From Bacillota bacterium (GTDB taxonomy: Bacteria > Bacillota > Clostridia > Clostridiales > Clostridiaceae), in NCBI GenBank assembly GCA_023445445.1, contig JAEXLD010000032.1, positions 1-14,999 of the forward strand: a stretch of DNA of 14,999 bases, given 5' to 3'. The notes under the pieces were generated by a model. That model did not search any database and was not told the origin of the DNA. It was given only the letters and a program-made list of their open reading frames with translations. This document shows, piece after piece, positions 1-7,291 of the stretch. Position numbers and translations under genes: made by a program. Within the stretch, counting starts at the first letter, position 1. Each line of letters opens with the position of its first letter.

Positions 1-1351
1 CCTTATATTCGTAATTTCCTGCTTCTTTGTAAGTTATAGCTTCAAATTTAATTTTTCCATCTGCATCATTAGTTACTGTTTGTAATACGTTCTTATCTTT
101 GTCTAATAACTCAAAGCTAAACATATCAGCAATCAATTCTTTTCCTTCTAAAATCTTAGTTGCTTCAATTACTACACTTATTGATTTATCAGCCGTATCT
201 TCAGGATCCTCAAGATCTTCATGACCTGTAAAATCCCACTTGTGAGACTCTTTATAATTTTGCATTGTTTCATTTGCAATAATACTACCATTTACTGCTC
301 CATATTGAATATTGGCATTTGGTGCTAGTATTGTTCCCATAAAATAATCACTAGTTCCAACTTTTGCATATTCAGCACCAGTAGTAAATAATTCATTTTC
401 TGCTGAACTATTATAAAGATTCCATAATACATTATTCTTATATTTAACTACATCTTCAGAATTTTCATAACCATTTATTTTTGTAACTAAGTTTTGTAAA
501 CTATCAATATCTGTACCTGCCATATCTACATTAATTATTAATGTTTTATTATCAGGAATGGAAATGTTTAATACACGTTTATTACTTCCATTACTAATTT
601 CATTTGCACCAATATTTAAATAATAGTTATTTATACTTCCGTTTACAGTAATAGTTTGATTTTCACCATTTGGTTCACCTAAAGTTACACCTTCTGATGT
701 TTTATGAGTAGATAATAATTTAGATATTATTTTTAATTTTTCAAGTTCTTGATCTATATCGATATATTTATTTGATTCTTTAGTTTCTTGATATACTCTT
801 GAAGATTGATCACTTGTAAGTTTATTTCCATTAGTTCCTATATTTAGACTATTGTTATTATCCTCAAATTTTACAGGCACATTATTTCCTATAACAATAT
901 TTCCATCACTAGCTATATTAGTAATCCTATCTACACTATTCATAAAATAATTTTCTTCATTTAATTTAAATGCAGTAGACTGATTAGTTCCAAAGCCTTG
1001 TCCATTAGCAAGTACGTCTTTTGTTGCAATATTACCATTAGTATGCGCATTAAGAATTGCTTTTTTTGAAAAAATATGAAAATCGAAAGCACTTGTATTA
1101 TAAACAATTCCATTCTTTACATATTTGAAGTTATTTTTCACTCCATATTGTTTGGTAAGTGTTTTAGTATTATCTTTAACACCTGTAGCTATAAAATCAT
1201 TTTCTCCAAGTACTCCAATTAAATTAGTATCATCATTCTCACTTAGGTATACATTAGTACTTAGATTATATGCAAAGATAGTACTACTATTTAAGAGATT
1301 AAATACTAATAAAAATGATAAAAATAGCCCCATACTTTTTCTAAATTTCAT
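1..1351 (-). CDS. Secreted choice-of-anchor A surface adhesin with pilin-type isopeptide domain (N-terminal 450 residues; runs off the left edge)
   Basis: The reading frame is open from an ATG at 1351 to the window edge, so the C-terminus is missing. Residues 1-27 form a signal peptide (basic KFRK, hydrophobic core, likely cut after IFA). Residues ~86-365 look like a choice-of-anchor A domain: it begins FDFHIFSKKAILNAHTNGNI, and near 309-359 has the family's closing motif (LWNLYNSS, then GTILAPNANIQYG and NGSIIANE). From ~388 a Spy0128/FctA-like domain begins: ISVVIEATKILEGK, then FSFELLDKDKNVLQT, then NDADGKIKFEAITYKEAGNY. In that family a Lys near the start forms an intramolecular isopeptide bond; K399 is the candidate. 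Such proteins are usually wall-anchored through a C-terminal LPXTG, which cannot be seen here. A role in binding host matrix is inferred from the family. An AAAGGGG ribosome binding site lies about 10 nt upstream of the ATG. Confidence 0.85.
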   Translation of the reverse strand, partial: MKFRKSMGLFLSFLLVFNLLNSSTIFAYNLSTNVYLSENDDTNLIGVLGENDFIATGVKDNTKTLTKQYGVKNNFKYVKNGIVYNTSAFDFHIFSKKAILNAHTNGNIATKDVLANGQGFGTNQSTAFKLNEENYFMNSVDRITNIASDGNIVIGNNVPVKFEDNNNSLNIGTNGNKLTSDQSSRVYQETKESNKYIDIDQELEKLKIISKLLSTHKTSEGVTLGEPNGENQTITVNGSINNYYLNIGANEISNGSNKRVLNISIPDNKTLIINVDMAGTDIDSLQNLVTKINGYENSEDVVKYKNNVLWNLYNSSAENELFTTGAEYAKVGTSDYFMGTILAPNANIQYGAVNGSIIANETMQNYKESHKWDFTGHEDLEDPEDTADKSISVVIEATKILEGKELIADMFSFELLDKDKNVLQTVTNDADGKIKFEAITYKEAGNYEYK

Positions 1352-1409
1352 ATAAATCACGCCCCTTTAATACTATAATTTATATATTTTCACATTATTA
1401 CCAGTACAT

Positions 1410-1438
1410 ATTTTACCATTTTTATTTATTTTTTTCAT
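1410..1438 (-). promoter_or_regulatory. Candidate extended -10 promoter of the adhesin gene
   Basis: Read on the minus strand, ATGAAA (1438-1433) is followed after 17 nt by TAAAAT (1415-1410), preceded by TGG, which gives an extended -10. A start near 1403 would leave a ~50-nt leader before the ATG at 1351. The -35 matches the consensus at four of six positions, and in such AT-rich DNA chance matches are common. Confidence 0.45.
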
Positions 1439-1496
1439 CTATTTTTTACATAATTTTCACATAAAAATATATTCAAAATTTATCACTATAAATTTT

Positions 1497-1538
1497 AAAA
1501 AGTAACTTCCGTTTTTTTACTAAACCGAATTTACTTTT
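1497..1538. repeat. Dispersed hairpin repeat, copy A
   Basis: The arms AAAAGTAACTTC (1498-1509) and GAATTTACTTTT (1527-1538) pair at 11 of 12 positions around a T-rich loop. The left arm and the TAAAC at the loop end recur at 11300-11340 (copy C) and 12630-12670 (copy B), all in the same orientation. This copy lies upstream of both neighbouring genes, so it is not an ordinary gene-end terminator. Confidence 0.6.
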
Positions 1539-1647
1539 GAAAAGTCTTTAATACAATTAATTTAGAAAAAAATAATATTATAAATTTCGTCTAAAATTTT
1601 TTAAGCTTTTATTGCCTGTGTATATAAGATATGAGGAGGTGATAATT

Positions 1648-1872
1648 ATGGCAGCAAGTTCAGTATTAGTTGGAAATGCTTTAGGAGTAAGCTATCAAAT
1701 TGGAGTTGATTCTAAAGGAAATGATGTTTTTAAGGGTCAAAGCTTTAAGAACATTTCAGCTACTGCAACAGATGAAGATTTAGTTGCATTGTCTGATGCT
1801 ATAGGAAGAATATTAGAACATAATATTACTACTATAAAAAAACAACAAACTTATATAGTAACTAGAGGTTAA
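1648..1872 (+). CDS. DUF1659 family small protein
   Basis: This 74-residue protein matches the DUF1659 pattern: a short beta-rich N-terminus, then GVDSKGNDVFKGQSFKNI, then SATATDEDLVALSDAIGRI, the family's ATD-x-x-L-x-x-x-x-x-A-I helix. It has no signal peptide, membrane segment or cysteine, so it is probably a small cytoplasmic protein. Its function is unknown. The ATG at 1648 is chosen because AGGAGGTGAT lies directly upstream at ideal distance; the frame stays open to a TTG at 1612, but that has no ribosome binding site. A DUF2922 gene follows after 61 nt with its own strong site. The two families commonly occur as neighbours in Bacillota, which suggests a joint role. Confidence 0.85.
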   Translation: MAASSVLVGNALGVSYQIGVDSKGNDVFKGQSFKNISATATDEDLVALSDAIGRILEHNITTIKKQQTYIVTRG

Positions 1873-1933
1873 TCCCTATTAGTTACTCACTACAAGTTAT
1901 TAACTATTATCTATAAAGAAGGGAGGATGTCCA

Positions 1934-2152
1934 ATGATTGCAAGAACTGCAAGTATGAGTTTTAAAGATATATCTGGTAAAAAACTTACATTATCTGTTA
2001 AGGATATAAAAGAAAATGTAGATAATTCTGCTGTAATAGCCCTTATGGATACTATTATAAATAAAAAACTTATTAAAACTGCAGCTGGAGACTTAGTTGA
2101 AAAGCAAGCTGCTCAAATAGTTGTTAAAGACACAACTGAAGTTAACTTTTAA
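1934..2152 (+). CDS. DUF2922 family small protein
   Basis: This 72-residue protein has the DUF2922 layout: a strand with SMSFKDISGKKLTLSVKD, then an acidic helix (NVDNSAVIALMDTIINKKL) and a C-terminal strand pair ending KQAAQIVVKDTTEVNF. No membrane segment, signal peptide or catalytic motif is visible, and the function is unknown. GGGAGG lies 8 nt before the ATG. It is the second gene of a plus-strand pair with the DUF1659 gene, and a strong hairpin terminator begins about 10 nt after its stop. Its size, fold order and central helix resemble the upstream protein, so the two may be distant paralogues or partners; that is inference. Confidence 0.82.
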   Translation: MIARTASMSFKDISGKKLTLSVKDIKENVDNSAVIALMDTIINKKLIKTAAGDLVEKQAAQIVVKDTTEVNF

Positions 2153-2162
2153 TATATAAACC

Positions 2163-2188
2163 TAAGGAGCTGTCAAATCAGCTCCTTA
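2163..2188. terminator. Bidirectional terminator shared by the DUF2922 operon and the DUF92 gene
   Basis: A perfect 10-bp stem, TAAGGAGCTG (2163-2172) with CAGCTCCTTA (2179-2188), encloses a 6-nt loop. The TGA stop of the convergent DUF92 gene (2180-2178) straddles the loop and the stem, so the hairpin also encodes that protein's last three residues. The flanking U-tracts are short on both strands. Confidence 0.75.
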
Positions 2189-2987
2189 TATTTACTAAAA
2201 TAAATACTATCAGTGTAGATATTAAATTACTATTTAGGTTCACCATATCATTATTTATAAAAGCAATTCCTTTAATAAGCTTATTAGGTTTCCCCTTGTA
2301 CTCCTTCTTTTCTGTAATAGTCTTTAAGTCTTCACAATAATATTGAGCTTGCACAGATGCACCTAATATACTATCAACTATTGAACCAATAAAGCCTATA
2401 ACAAGACAAAGTATAGAATAAATTAAGCTTTGCTTTATATCTCTATATGTAATAACAGATGCTATAAAATATATGAAGGATATAAATGAAGCTCCTAGAA
2501 AGGCAAAGGTTGTGCCTAATATACTAATACCACCTGACATACCTTTTTCTAAAGGCTTGAAGTTTAATATATTTATTGGCTTACTTTTACTTAATACCCC
2601 AACTTCTGAAGCCCAAGTATCTGCAGTAGCTTCTGCAAAGGAAACAGCATAAGCTAATAAAAATACTGGACTTTCATAAAAATAATATAAAACTGAAATT
2701 ATAAGTCCTACTCCTCCATTAGCAAATACTTGCATATAATCACGATTTCCACCCTTTTCATTTAATTTTTCTAAGCTTTCTTTATTATTATTTTTAAATT
2801 TTGTTAAAATACTAGAAGATACAAAAAATGAAATCATTATAATAGAAAACCATAATCCCCCAAAATAATATATCCCTGTTCCAAGCACTGTAGCAGCTAG
2901 ACAGCCACTCTTATTCAACGAGGCTTTCTTATAGGCAACAAATGCTATTAAAAAGGAAAAGGTTAGCCCAACTAAAAAGTCTAACAT
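2178..2987 (-). CDS. DUF92 family membrane protein, VTE6-like (possible prenyl-phosphate kinase)
   Basis: This 269-residue protein has about six or seven hydrophobic segments and the DUF92 signatures: KGGNRD (78-83), QVFANGG (86-92), AEATADTWASEVG (118-130), GMSGGISILGT (149-159) and GSIVDSILGA (201-210). In plants and cyanobacteria the DUF92 protein VTE6 phosphorylates phytyl phosphate to phytyl diphosphate. Assigning a similar prenyl-phosphate kinase role here is inference. The gene follows, after 15 nt, a gene of the phytol/dolichol kinase family, the likely partner for the first phosphorylation step, so they form an operon. AGGAGG lies just before the ATG. The 3' end is built into a bidirectional terminator. 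Family membership is clear; the substrate is not known. Confidence 0.85.
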   Translation of the reverse strand: MLDFLVGLTFSFLIAFVAYKKASLNKSGCLAATVLGTGIYYFGGLWFSIIMISFFVSSSILTKFKNNNKESLEKLNEKGGNRDYMQVFANGGVGLIISVLYYFYESPVFLLAYAVSFAEATADTWASEVGVLSKSKPINILNFKPLEKGMSGGISILGTTFAFLGASFISFIYFIASVITYRDIKQSLIYSILCLVIGFIGSIVDSILGASVQAQYYCEDLKTITEKKEYKGKPNKLIKGIAFINNDMVNLNSNLISTLIVFILVNIRS

Positions 2988-3002
2988 ATTCTACCTCCTA
3001 AC

Positions 3003-3665
3003 TTATAAAATAATAGACAAATAATATAGTAATGATGTACCTAAAGGTACTGTTAAGTTATCTAATCCATAAGGAGAAAAAACTTCTAAAACTGTACTTA
3101 CTACAGCTAATATTAAGCTATATAAAAGTATATTTACTGGATTAAAAATATAAAGTATAACTAAAGAAACTACAAAGGAGAATAAGAACATAGCTAAGCT
3201 TCCTTCAAGACTTTTGTTATTTCCCAATACTTTAAATTTATGCTTTCCATATTTAACTCCTATTATAGCAGCAAAGCCATCACCATAGCCCATAACTAAT
3301 ATACCTAAAGCACCAATATAAGAAAATTCAGTATTTTTAAAGGTTATAAGTGCTAAAATCATTAAAGATAAAGCAAAATATACAGTTCCTAAATCATTTT
3401 TAGATCCATCTCTTTCCATTGCCTTAAATATCTGCTTTTTGTATGATATATAATTTATAATAACAAAAAGTGCAGGTACAATAGAGGCATAAATATTATT
3501 ATTAAAGAAAATCATTGCCACAATCCACCAGTTAGCTACCCCTACATGAATAAATTTTCTGCTATCTTCATTAGCTAATATATTTAATTTATTTAGTACA
3601 GATGAAATCCCGATTATTCCAAATATAAATACTATAGAAACAATTATTCCAACAATATTAATCAA
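3003..3665 (-). CDS. Phytol/dolichol kinase-like membrane protein, VTE5-like (CDP-alcohol/CTP transferase superfamily)
   Basis: This 220-residue integral membrane protein has about seven hydrophobic stretches. Its motifs match the phytol kinase (VTE5)/dolichol kinase group, related to CdsA: RKFIHVGVANWW (36-47), DLGTVYF (91-97), GYGDGFAAIIG (126-136), KSLEGS (151-156) and SPYGLDNLTVPL (197-208). These enzymes use CTP to phosphorylate a long-chain isoprenoid alcohol at the membrane. The frame opens at a GTG (3671), but that codon overlaps the AGGAGG site. A TTG at 3665, 5 nt after AGGAGG, is the better start. It is the first gene of an operon with a DUF92 (VTE6-like) gene 15 nt downstream. The substrate (farnesol, geranylgeraniol, undecaprenol or another) cannot be read from the sequence. 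A broad phosphatidate cytidylyltransferase label is the conservative alternative. Confidence 0.8.
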   Translation of the reverse strand: MINIVGIIVSIVFIFGIIGISSVLNKLNILANEDSRKFIHVGVANWWIVAMIFFNNNIYASIVPALFVIINYISYKKQIFKAMERDGSKNDLGTVYFALSLMILALITFKNTEFSYIGALGILVMGYGDGFAAIIGVKYGKHKFKVLGNNKSLEGSLAMFLFSFVVSLVILYIFNPVNILLYSLILAVVSTVLEVFSPYGLDNLTVPLGTSLLYYLSIIL

Positions 3666-3691
3666 AAACACCTCCTTTAATTAATGTATAT

Positions 3692-3720
3692 ATTATATCT
3701 AATATTATATCTCTTTTAAA
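3692..3720 (-). promoter_or_regulatory. Candidate promoter of the VTE5-like/VTE6-like operon
   Basis: On the minus strand TTTAAA (3720-3715), a 17-nt spacer and a perfect TATAAT (3697-3692) lie about 30 nt upstream of the TTG start at 3665. A second TATAAT occurs within the spacer. The first T-run hairpin upstream ends the preceding MFS operon, so this pair of genes probably has its own promoter. Confidence 0.5.
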
Positions 3721-3790
3721 TAAAATAGTATGGAATAATGAAACTATAACTAATTATAGGAGTAAATTTCTAGATATAATTAAAACATAA

Positions 3791-3830
3791 AAAAACTAGT
3801 CAATATTTTTTTAGTATTTGACTAGTTTTT
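3791..3830 (-). terminator. Intrinsic terminator of the marR-MFS operon
   Basis: A 13-bp perfect stem, AAAAACTAGTCAA (3791-3803) with its complement at 3818-3830, surrounds a 14-nt T-rich loop. It starts about 30 nt beyond the MFS stop codon. The arm ends in five T residues when read in either direction, so it could work on both strands. Confidence 0.75.
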
Positions 3831-3858
3831 ATTATTAATAATTTAGCCTCTGAATATT

Positions 3859-5850
3859 TTAATTAGTTGTAACTTTCTTCTCTTCTTTATACAACATAAG
3901 AACAACCATAGCTAATAATGAAGCAATAGCAACTGTTGCATAAACTTCTTGGAAGCCCTTATTTAGTGTAGTTTGGAATTCATTTTCAATTGTACCCCCA
4001 ATATTTTCAATTTCAGTTAAATAATTATTTTTCCCAGTTTCAAATGCAGTTGGAACAGCTTCTTTTAATGCCTTCATTTTTACTAATGTATCTTCCATTT
4101 GAACTTTTCCAGCATTCATCTTATCTATCGTTGGCTTCATAGTTGGAATAGGTGGCATTTTATTTATTGCTTCTGTTAATTGTGTTATAGAATCACTAAT
4201 ACCAGTTATTCCAGAATCAATACCACCATTTATCTTAGCAATTACTGAAGGTGTCATTTGTGAGAACATATACTCTGCCATTTTCTTTGTATTGTCAGTA
4301 ATTGTTGTAACATCAGAAGATTGTAACATTTCAATTATTTCTTCTGGTAATTGGAAGTTATCGCTCTTACTATTCATATCAAATTTTATTGTTTCCATTG
4401 ATGCTAAATCTGGTATATCTATTCCCTTAAGCTTTTCTGCCATAGAAGGATTTTCTTTTAATTGATCTAATTGTTCTGTAAGTTCCTCTGCATATGGAAG
4501 CTTAGGTACATGAACTTCATTTGGAATAAGAGTCATTATATTATCTTGTACTGCCATTCCAGCATGGGAAATAAATCCTATCATTATTGCAGGAGCAATG
4601 GCAGTTCCAATAGATCTAATTAATGAAACAGCTGCTAATGCTGAATTTGATTCTTCAACTCTAGTATTATCTAACATCATATAATTTATTGGTGTTCCCA
4701 TAGTAAAGCCTATTCCTGTTCCTAGTAAAATTAAACATATTACTATTGAAATTAAACTTGGATTGTTTGTAGCGTAAAATATAATATATAAAGATCCTAG
4801 TATAGAAGCAACAAATCCAGTACCAAGTACAATCTTAGCCCCATATTTATCAATTAAATTTCCTGAGAATGGTGCTCCAAGGCCTGCAAATACCCCTAAA
4901 ATAATAACGAAATAACCACCACTACCTGAAGCTATTTTCAAAGAATTTTCAGAGAATTGAGGAACAAATATCATTCCCATAATAATAATTCCTGTTATAA
5001 AAGCAATAAAGAATGTAATTATAATCCTAATATTTTTGAAATATGAAATATTAAGTACTGGGTCTTCTGCTTTCTTTTCTATTAATATAAATATTGGTAG
5101 TAAAACTACAAATATTATTAAGAAAGGATAAACAGATGTACTTAAGAAGGTATTTTTAAAATCAAAATAATCAATATTTTTAAGTCCATATAAAATAGAA
5201 AGTACCATTAAAGTTAATGTTGTAATTCCAAAATAATCAATCTTTTTAACATCTGTCATCTTAGTATTTGGAAGAGTCATAAAGCCTGATATTAATATAA
5301 ATATTGTAATTGGAATATTTATATAAAATATAAATTGCCAATTGTTTTGACCAAATATATCTATAATTGCACTACCAGCAGATGCTCCAAAAATGTTAGC
5401 AATTCCATAAACTCCACCTACTAATCCAAGTGCAAGTCCTCTTTTTTCTTTTGGGAATGTTGTACCGAATTCAGCTGTTGCAATAGGAAGAATTCCACCT
5501 CCACCAATAGCTTGAACAACTCTTGAAATTAGTAATACAGAAAAGCTTCCTAAATTTTGTGATAAACCACAGAATAAAGAGCCAATACCAAATAAAGATA
5601 TACTTGTTAAGTAAACATATTTTCTTCCGTATTTATCAGCTAACTTACCCATAATAGGAATACTTGCTGCATATGCAAGAGTATAAATAGTAATCATCCA
5701 TATTCCTGTATTATCATTTACCATTAGGTCATTTTGGATTATAGTTCTTGCAGGTGTTACTATCCCAGTATCTATAGCTCCCATAAATATCCCTAATAAA
5801 TATACAGCCATAATTAATCCTAAGTTCAATTTTTTCTCTTTTACCCTCAT
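3859..5850 (-). CDS. DHA2-family (EmrB/QacA) MFS drug efflux permease with a long loop between the last two membrane helices
   Basis: This 663-residue proton-driven exporter has the 14-helix DHA2 layout: AIDTGIVTPA (25-34, motif D1), GKLADKYGRKYVYLT (68-82, motif A), GGVYGIANIFGASAGSAI (145-162, antiporter motif C) and a second half from ~275. Between the penultimate helix (~415-430) and the final one (~636-654) lies a ~200-residue hydrophilic segment. That segment is rich in predicted amphipathic helices and Pro and ends in Lys; it would face outside. This explains the length (most DHA2 pumps are ~450-550). The ATG follows a purine-rich GGGGAAAGGG site. A marR gene ends 22 nt upstream, so the two are co-transcribed and the pump is probably induced by the MarR ligand. 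The substrate is unknown. QacA-type pumps also carry an extracellular loop in this region, but a much shorter one. Confidence 0.88.
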   Translation of the reverse strand: MRVKEKKLNLGLIMAVYLLGIFMGAIDTGIVTPARTIIQNDLMVNDNTGIWMITIYTLAYAASIPIMGKLADKYGRKYVYLTSISLFGIGSLFCGLSQNLGSFSVLLISRVVQAIGGGGILPIATAEFGTTFPKEKRGLALGLVGGVYGIANIFGASAGSAIIDIFGQNNWQFIFYINIPITIFILISGFMTLPNTKMTDVKKIDYFGITTLTLMVLSILYGLKNIDYFDFKNTFLSTSVYPFLIIFVVLLPIFILIEKKAEDPVLNISYFKNIRIIITFFIAFITGIIIMGMIFVPQFSENSLKIASGSGGYFVIILGVFAGLGAPFSGNLIDKYGAKIVLGTGFVASILGSLYIIFYATNNPSLISIVICLILLGTGIGFTMGTPINYMMLDNTRVEESNSALAAVSLIRSIGTAIAPAIMIGFISHAGMAVQDNIMTLIPNEVHVPKLPYAEELTEQLDQLKENPSMAEKLKGIDIPDLASMETIKFDMNSKSDNFQLPEEIIEMLQSSDVTTITDNTKKMAEYMFSQMTPSVIAKINGGIDSGITGISDSITQLTEAINKMPPIPTMKPTIDKMNAGKVQMEDTLVKMKALKEAVPTAFETGKNNYLTEIENIGGTIENEFQTTLNKGFQEVYATVAIASLLAMVVLMLYKEEKKVTTN

Positions 5851-5872
5851 AAACCCTTTCCCCTTTCAATTT

Positions 5873-6283
5873 CTAATCTAAATATTTAACAACATTTTCT
5901 ACCATTTTACCTGTAAGTCTTTTCACGCACTCAATATCCGCCTTACTCATTTCTCCATAAAGAATCTTATTCCAATCATCAAATATAGTATTTATATCAT
6001 TCATAATATATAAACTTTTTTCTGTAAGTGAAATAATATTTTCTCTCTTATTCTCAGGATTCCTCTCTCTAAGTACAAAGCCTTTATCTTCAAGCCTAGT
6101 TAAGGTTTTAGCTACCATTCCTTTATCAATCATGTATCTTTTTGAAATGGTCTCTTGGTTCACATTTTCATTTTTTGATAAAAATATAATGATAATCTGT
6201 TCCCCAAAGGTCAAATCAAATTCTTTTAATCTCTTCTCAGTAAAGTTTCTCCAATATCGTACTATAACTTCTAAGTTATCCAT
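5873..6283 (-). CDS. MarR-family transcriptional regulator
   Basis: This 136-residue protein has MarR architecture: flanking dimerisation helices (1-25 and ~100-136) around a winged helix-turn-helix. The recognition region reads NQETISKRYMIDKGMVAKTL (42-61), followed by TRLEDKGFVLRERN and a wing with NPENKRENIISLTEK. MarR proteins are dimeric, usually repress, and release DNA on binding phenolic, lipophilic or oxidant ligands. It is the first gene of an operon with the DHA2 pump (22-nt gap), so it most likely represses its own promoter and the pump. GGAGG lies 7 nt before the ATG. A GTTG-N7-CAAC dyad over the predicted -35 (6321-6335) is a plausible binding site. No cysteine suited to oxidant sensing dominates the protein. 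Confidence 0.9.
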   Translation of the reverse strand: MDNLEVIVRYWRNFTEKRLKEFDLTFGEQIIIIFLSKNENVNQETISKRYMIDKGMVAKTLTRLEDKGFVLRERNPENKRENIISLTEKSLYIMNDINTIFDDWNKILYGEMSKADIECVKRLTGKMVENVVKYLD

Positions 6284-6320
6284 ATCATTCCTCCATTTGT
6301 GTTAATAATATAATTTAAAT

Positions 6321-6340
6321 GTTGTTATTTGCAACTGTTG
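6321..6340. promoter_or_regulatory. Candidate MarR operator overlapping the marR promoter
   Basis: The dyad GTTG-N7-CAAC (6321-6335) overlaps a second small dyad CAAC-T-GTTG (6332-6340). On the minus strand TTGCAA here could serve as the -35, with TATATT or TATTAT 16-18 nt downstream, about 30 nt before the marR ATG region. MarR regulators commonly bind GTTGC/GCAAC-type palindromes over their own promoters. Assignment is by position and symmetry only. Confidence 0.45.
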
Positions 6341-6496
6341 ACTAATGCCACTATTCTATAGTAATCCTTTGATTTTTAAATTACAATACCATTTTTCACC
6401 TATTCTTCCTTAATATTCTTTCAAAAATCCTAATTTTAACAAACTATTATAATATTATATAGGTTATCATTTTTTAACCTAAAATTTTTAATTATA

Positions 6497-6529
6497 AAAG
6501 GAGTAATGATTAATCACCATTACTCCTTT
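6497..6529 (-). terminator. Intrinsic terminator of plsY
   Basis: A perfect 12-bp stem, AAAGGAGTAATG (6497-6508) with its complement (6518-6529), surrounds a 9-nt loop. It lies 36 nt past the plsY stop. The following tract on the minus strand is A/T-rich rather than a clean U-run, so efficiency may be moderate. Confidence 0.7.
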
Positions 6530-6565
6530 AATTTACGCTATTAGTTATTTTTACTTTAAAATTAA

Positions 6566-7177
6566 TTATTTTACTCTATTTTCACCTCTATGAGCACTTC
6601 TTAATCCAATCTCAGTACCATTTCTAAGTCTTGAAATATTATCTCTATGTTTATATAACATTACACCTGTTCCTATTAATAAAATGCAACAAGTTATAAA
6701 GCTATTATTAGAAAAGCCAATGTAAATTGGTACAACAAATATACTTGTAAAAGTTGCAGCTACAATATAATCAGTAATTAAAGTTAAAAGTGCACATAAA
6801 ATAATTAATCCAATAGCAAATCTCCAATCCAATGCAATAGTCATACCTATATAGGAAGCAAAGCCCTTGCCACCCTTAAACTTTAAATAAAAGGGGAAAA
6901 TGTGTCCAATAACACATGCTATTCCAACTAACTCTGCCCCATATGGTAAATCACCAAATAACCTTTGTGCTAATAAAACAGCTATATAAGCTTTTAAAAT
7001 ATCATGGATAGCTACTATAATTCCAGCTTTCCATCCCATTATTAGCACCATATTAGATGCACCTAAATTGCCTGTTCCACTTTTAAATACATTAATCTTA
7101 TTTAACCTACCTAAATAATAAGACATACTAGAACTTCCAATTAAATAACCTATTAAAATTACCATAAGATATCTCAT
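6566..7177 (-). CDS. plsY: Acyl phosphate:glycerol-3-phosphate acyltransferase PlsY
   Basis: This 203-residue membrane enzyme transfers an acyl chain from acyl phosphate to glycerol-3-phosphate, the first acylation in phospholipid synthesis. The three family motifs are clear: SGTGNLGASN (33-42), the glycine-rich GHIFPFYLKFKGGKG (91-105, His-Phe-Pro and GGKG), and KHRDNISRLRNGTE (176-189). DILKAY (59-64) matches the usual D-x-x-K segment. Five or so membrane helices and the ~200-residue length fit. It is monocistronic, with a GAGGAG site 12 nt from the ATG, slightly far. Clostridia often carry more than one PlsY paralogue. The stand-alone location here gives no hint of specialisation, so this could be the housekeeping or an extra copy. 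Confidence 0.92.
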   Translation of the reverse strand: MRYLMVILIGYLIGSSSMSYYLGRLNKINVFKSGTGNLGASNMVLIMGWKAGIIVAIHDILKAYIAVLLAQRLFGDLPYGAELVGIACVIGHIFPFYLKFKGGKGFASYIGMTIALDWRFAIGLIILCALLTLITDYIVAATFTSIFVVPIYIGFSNNSFITCCILLIGTGVMLYKHRDNISRLRNGTEIGLRSAHRGENRVK

Positions 7178-7291
7178 TAAATTCTCTTACTCCTCATAAC
7201 CAAACCTTATCATTTCTTTGTTATTTTTATAGTTAAAATCCCATATAACACCATAGTCTTAATTAAATTAATAATTATAGTTTACTTATAT

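Larger units (their letters stand above)
1352..1647. other. Divergent intergenic region between the adhesin and DUF1659 genes
   Basis: This ~300-bp AT-rich stretch separates two divergent transcription units. It holds the candidate adhesin promoter (1410-1438) and one copy of the TAACTTCC hairpin repeat (1497-1538). For the plus-strand operon, TTTACT and TACAAT separated by 16 nt (about 1531-1558) is the best promoter guess, but a weak one. No gene or RNA structure other than the hairpin was recognised. Confidence 0.5.

Noticed and set aside
1125..1355. 76-codon open frame on the plus strand
   Set aside because: It is antisense to the signal-peptide end of the adhesin, lacks a ribosome site, and its composition is that of a complementary shadow.
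1612..1647. TTG at 1612 as the start of the DUF1659 protein
   Set aside because: The perfect AGGAGGTGAT is placed for the ATG at 1648, and the extra residues do not fit the family.
3666..3671. GTG at 3671 as the start of the VTE5-like gene
   Set aside because: It overlaps the AGGAGG site itself; the TTG at 3665 is correctly spaced.
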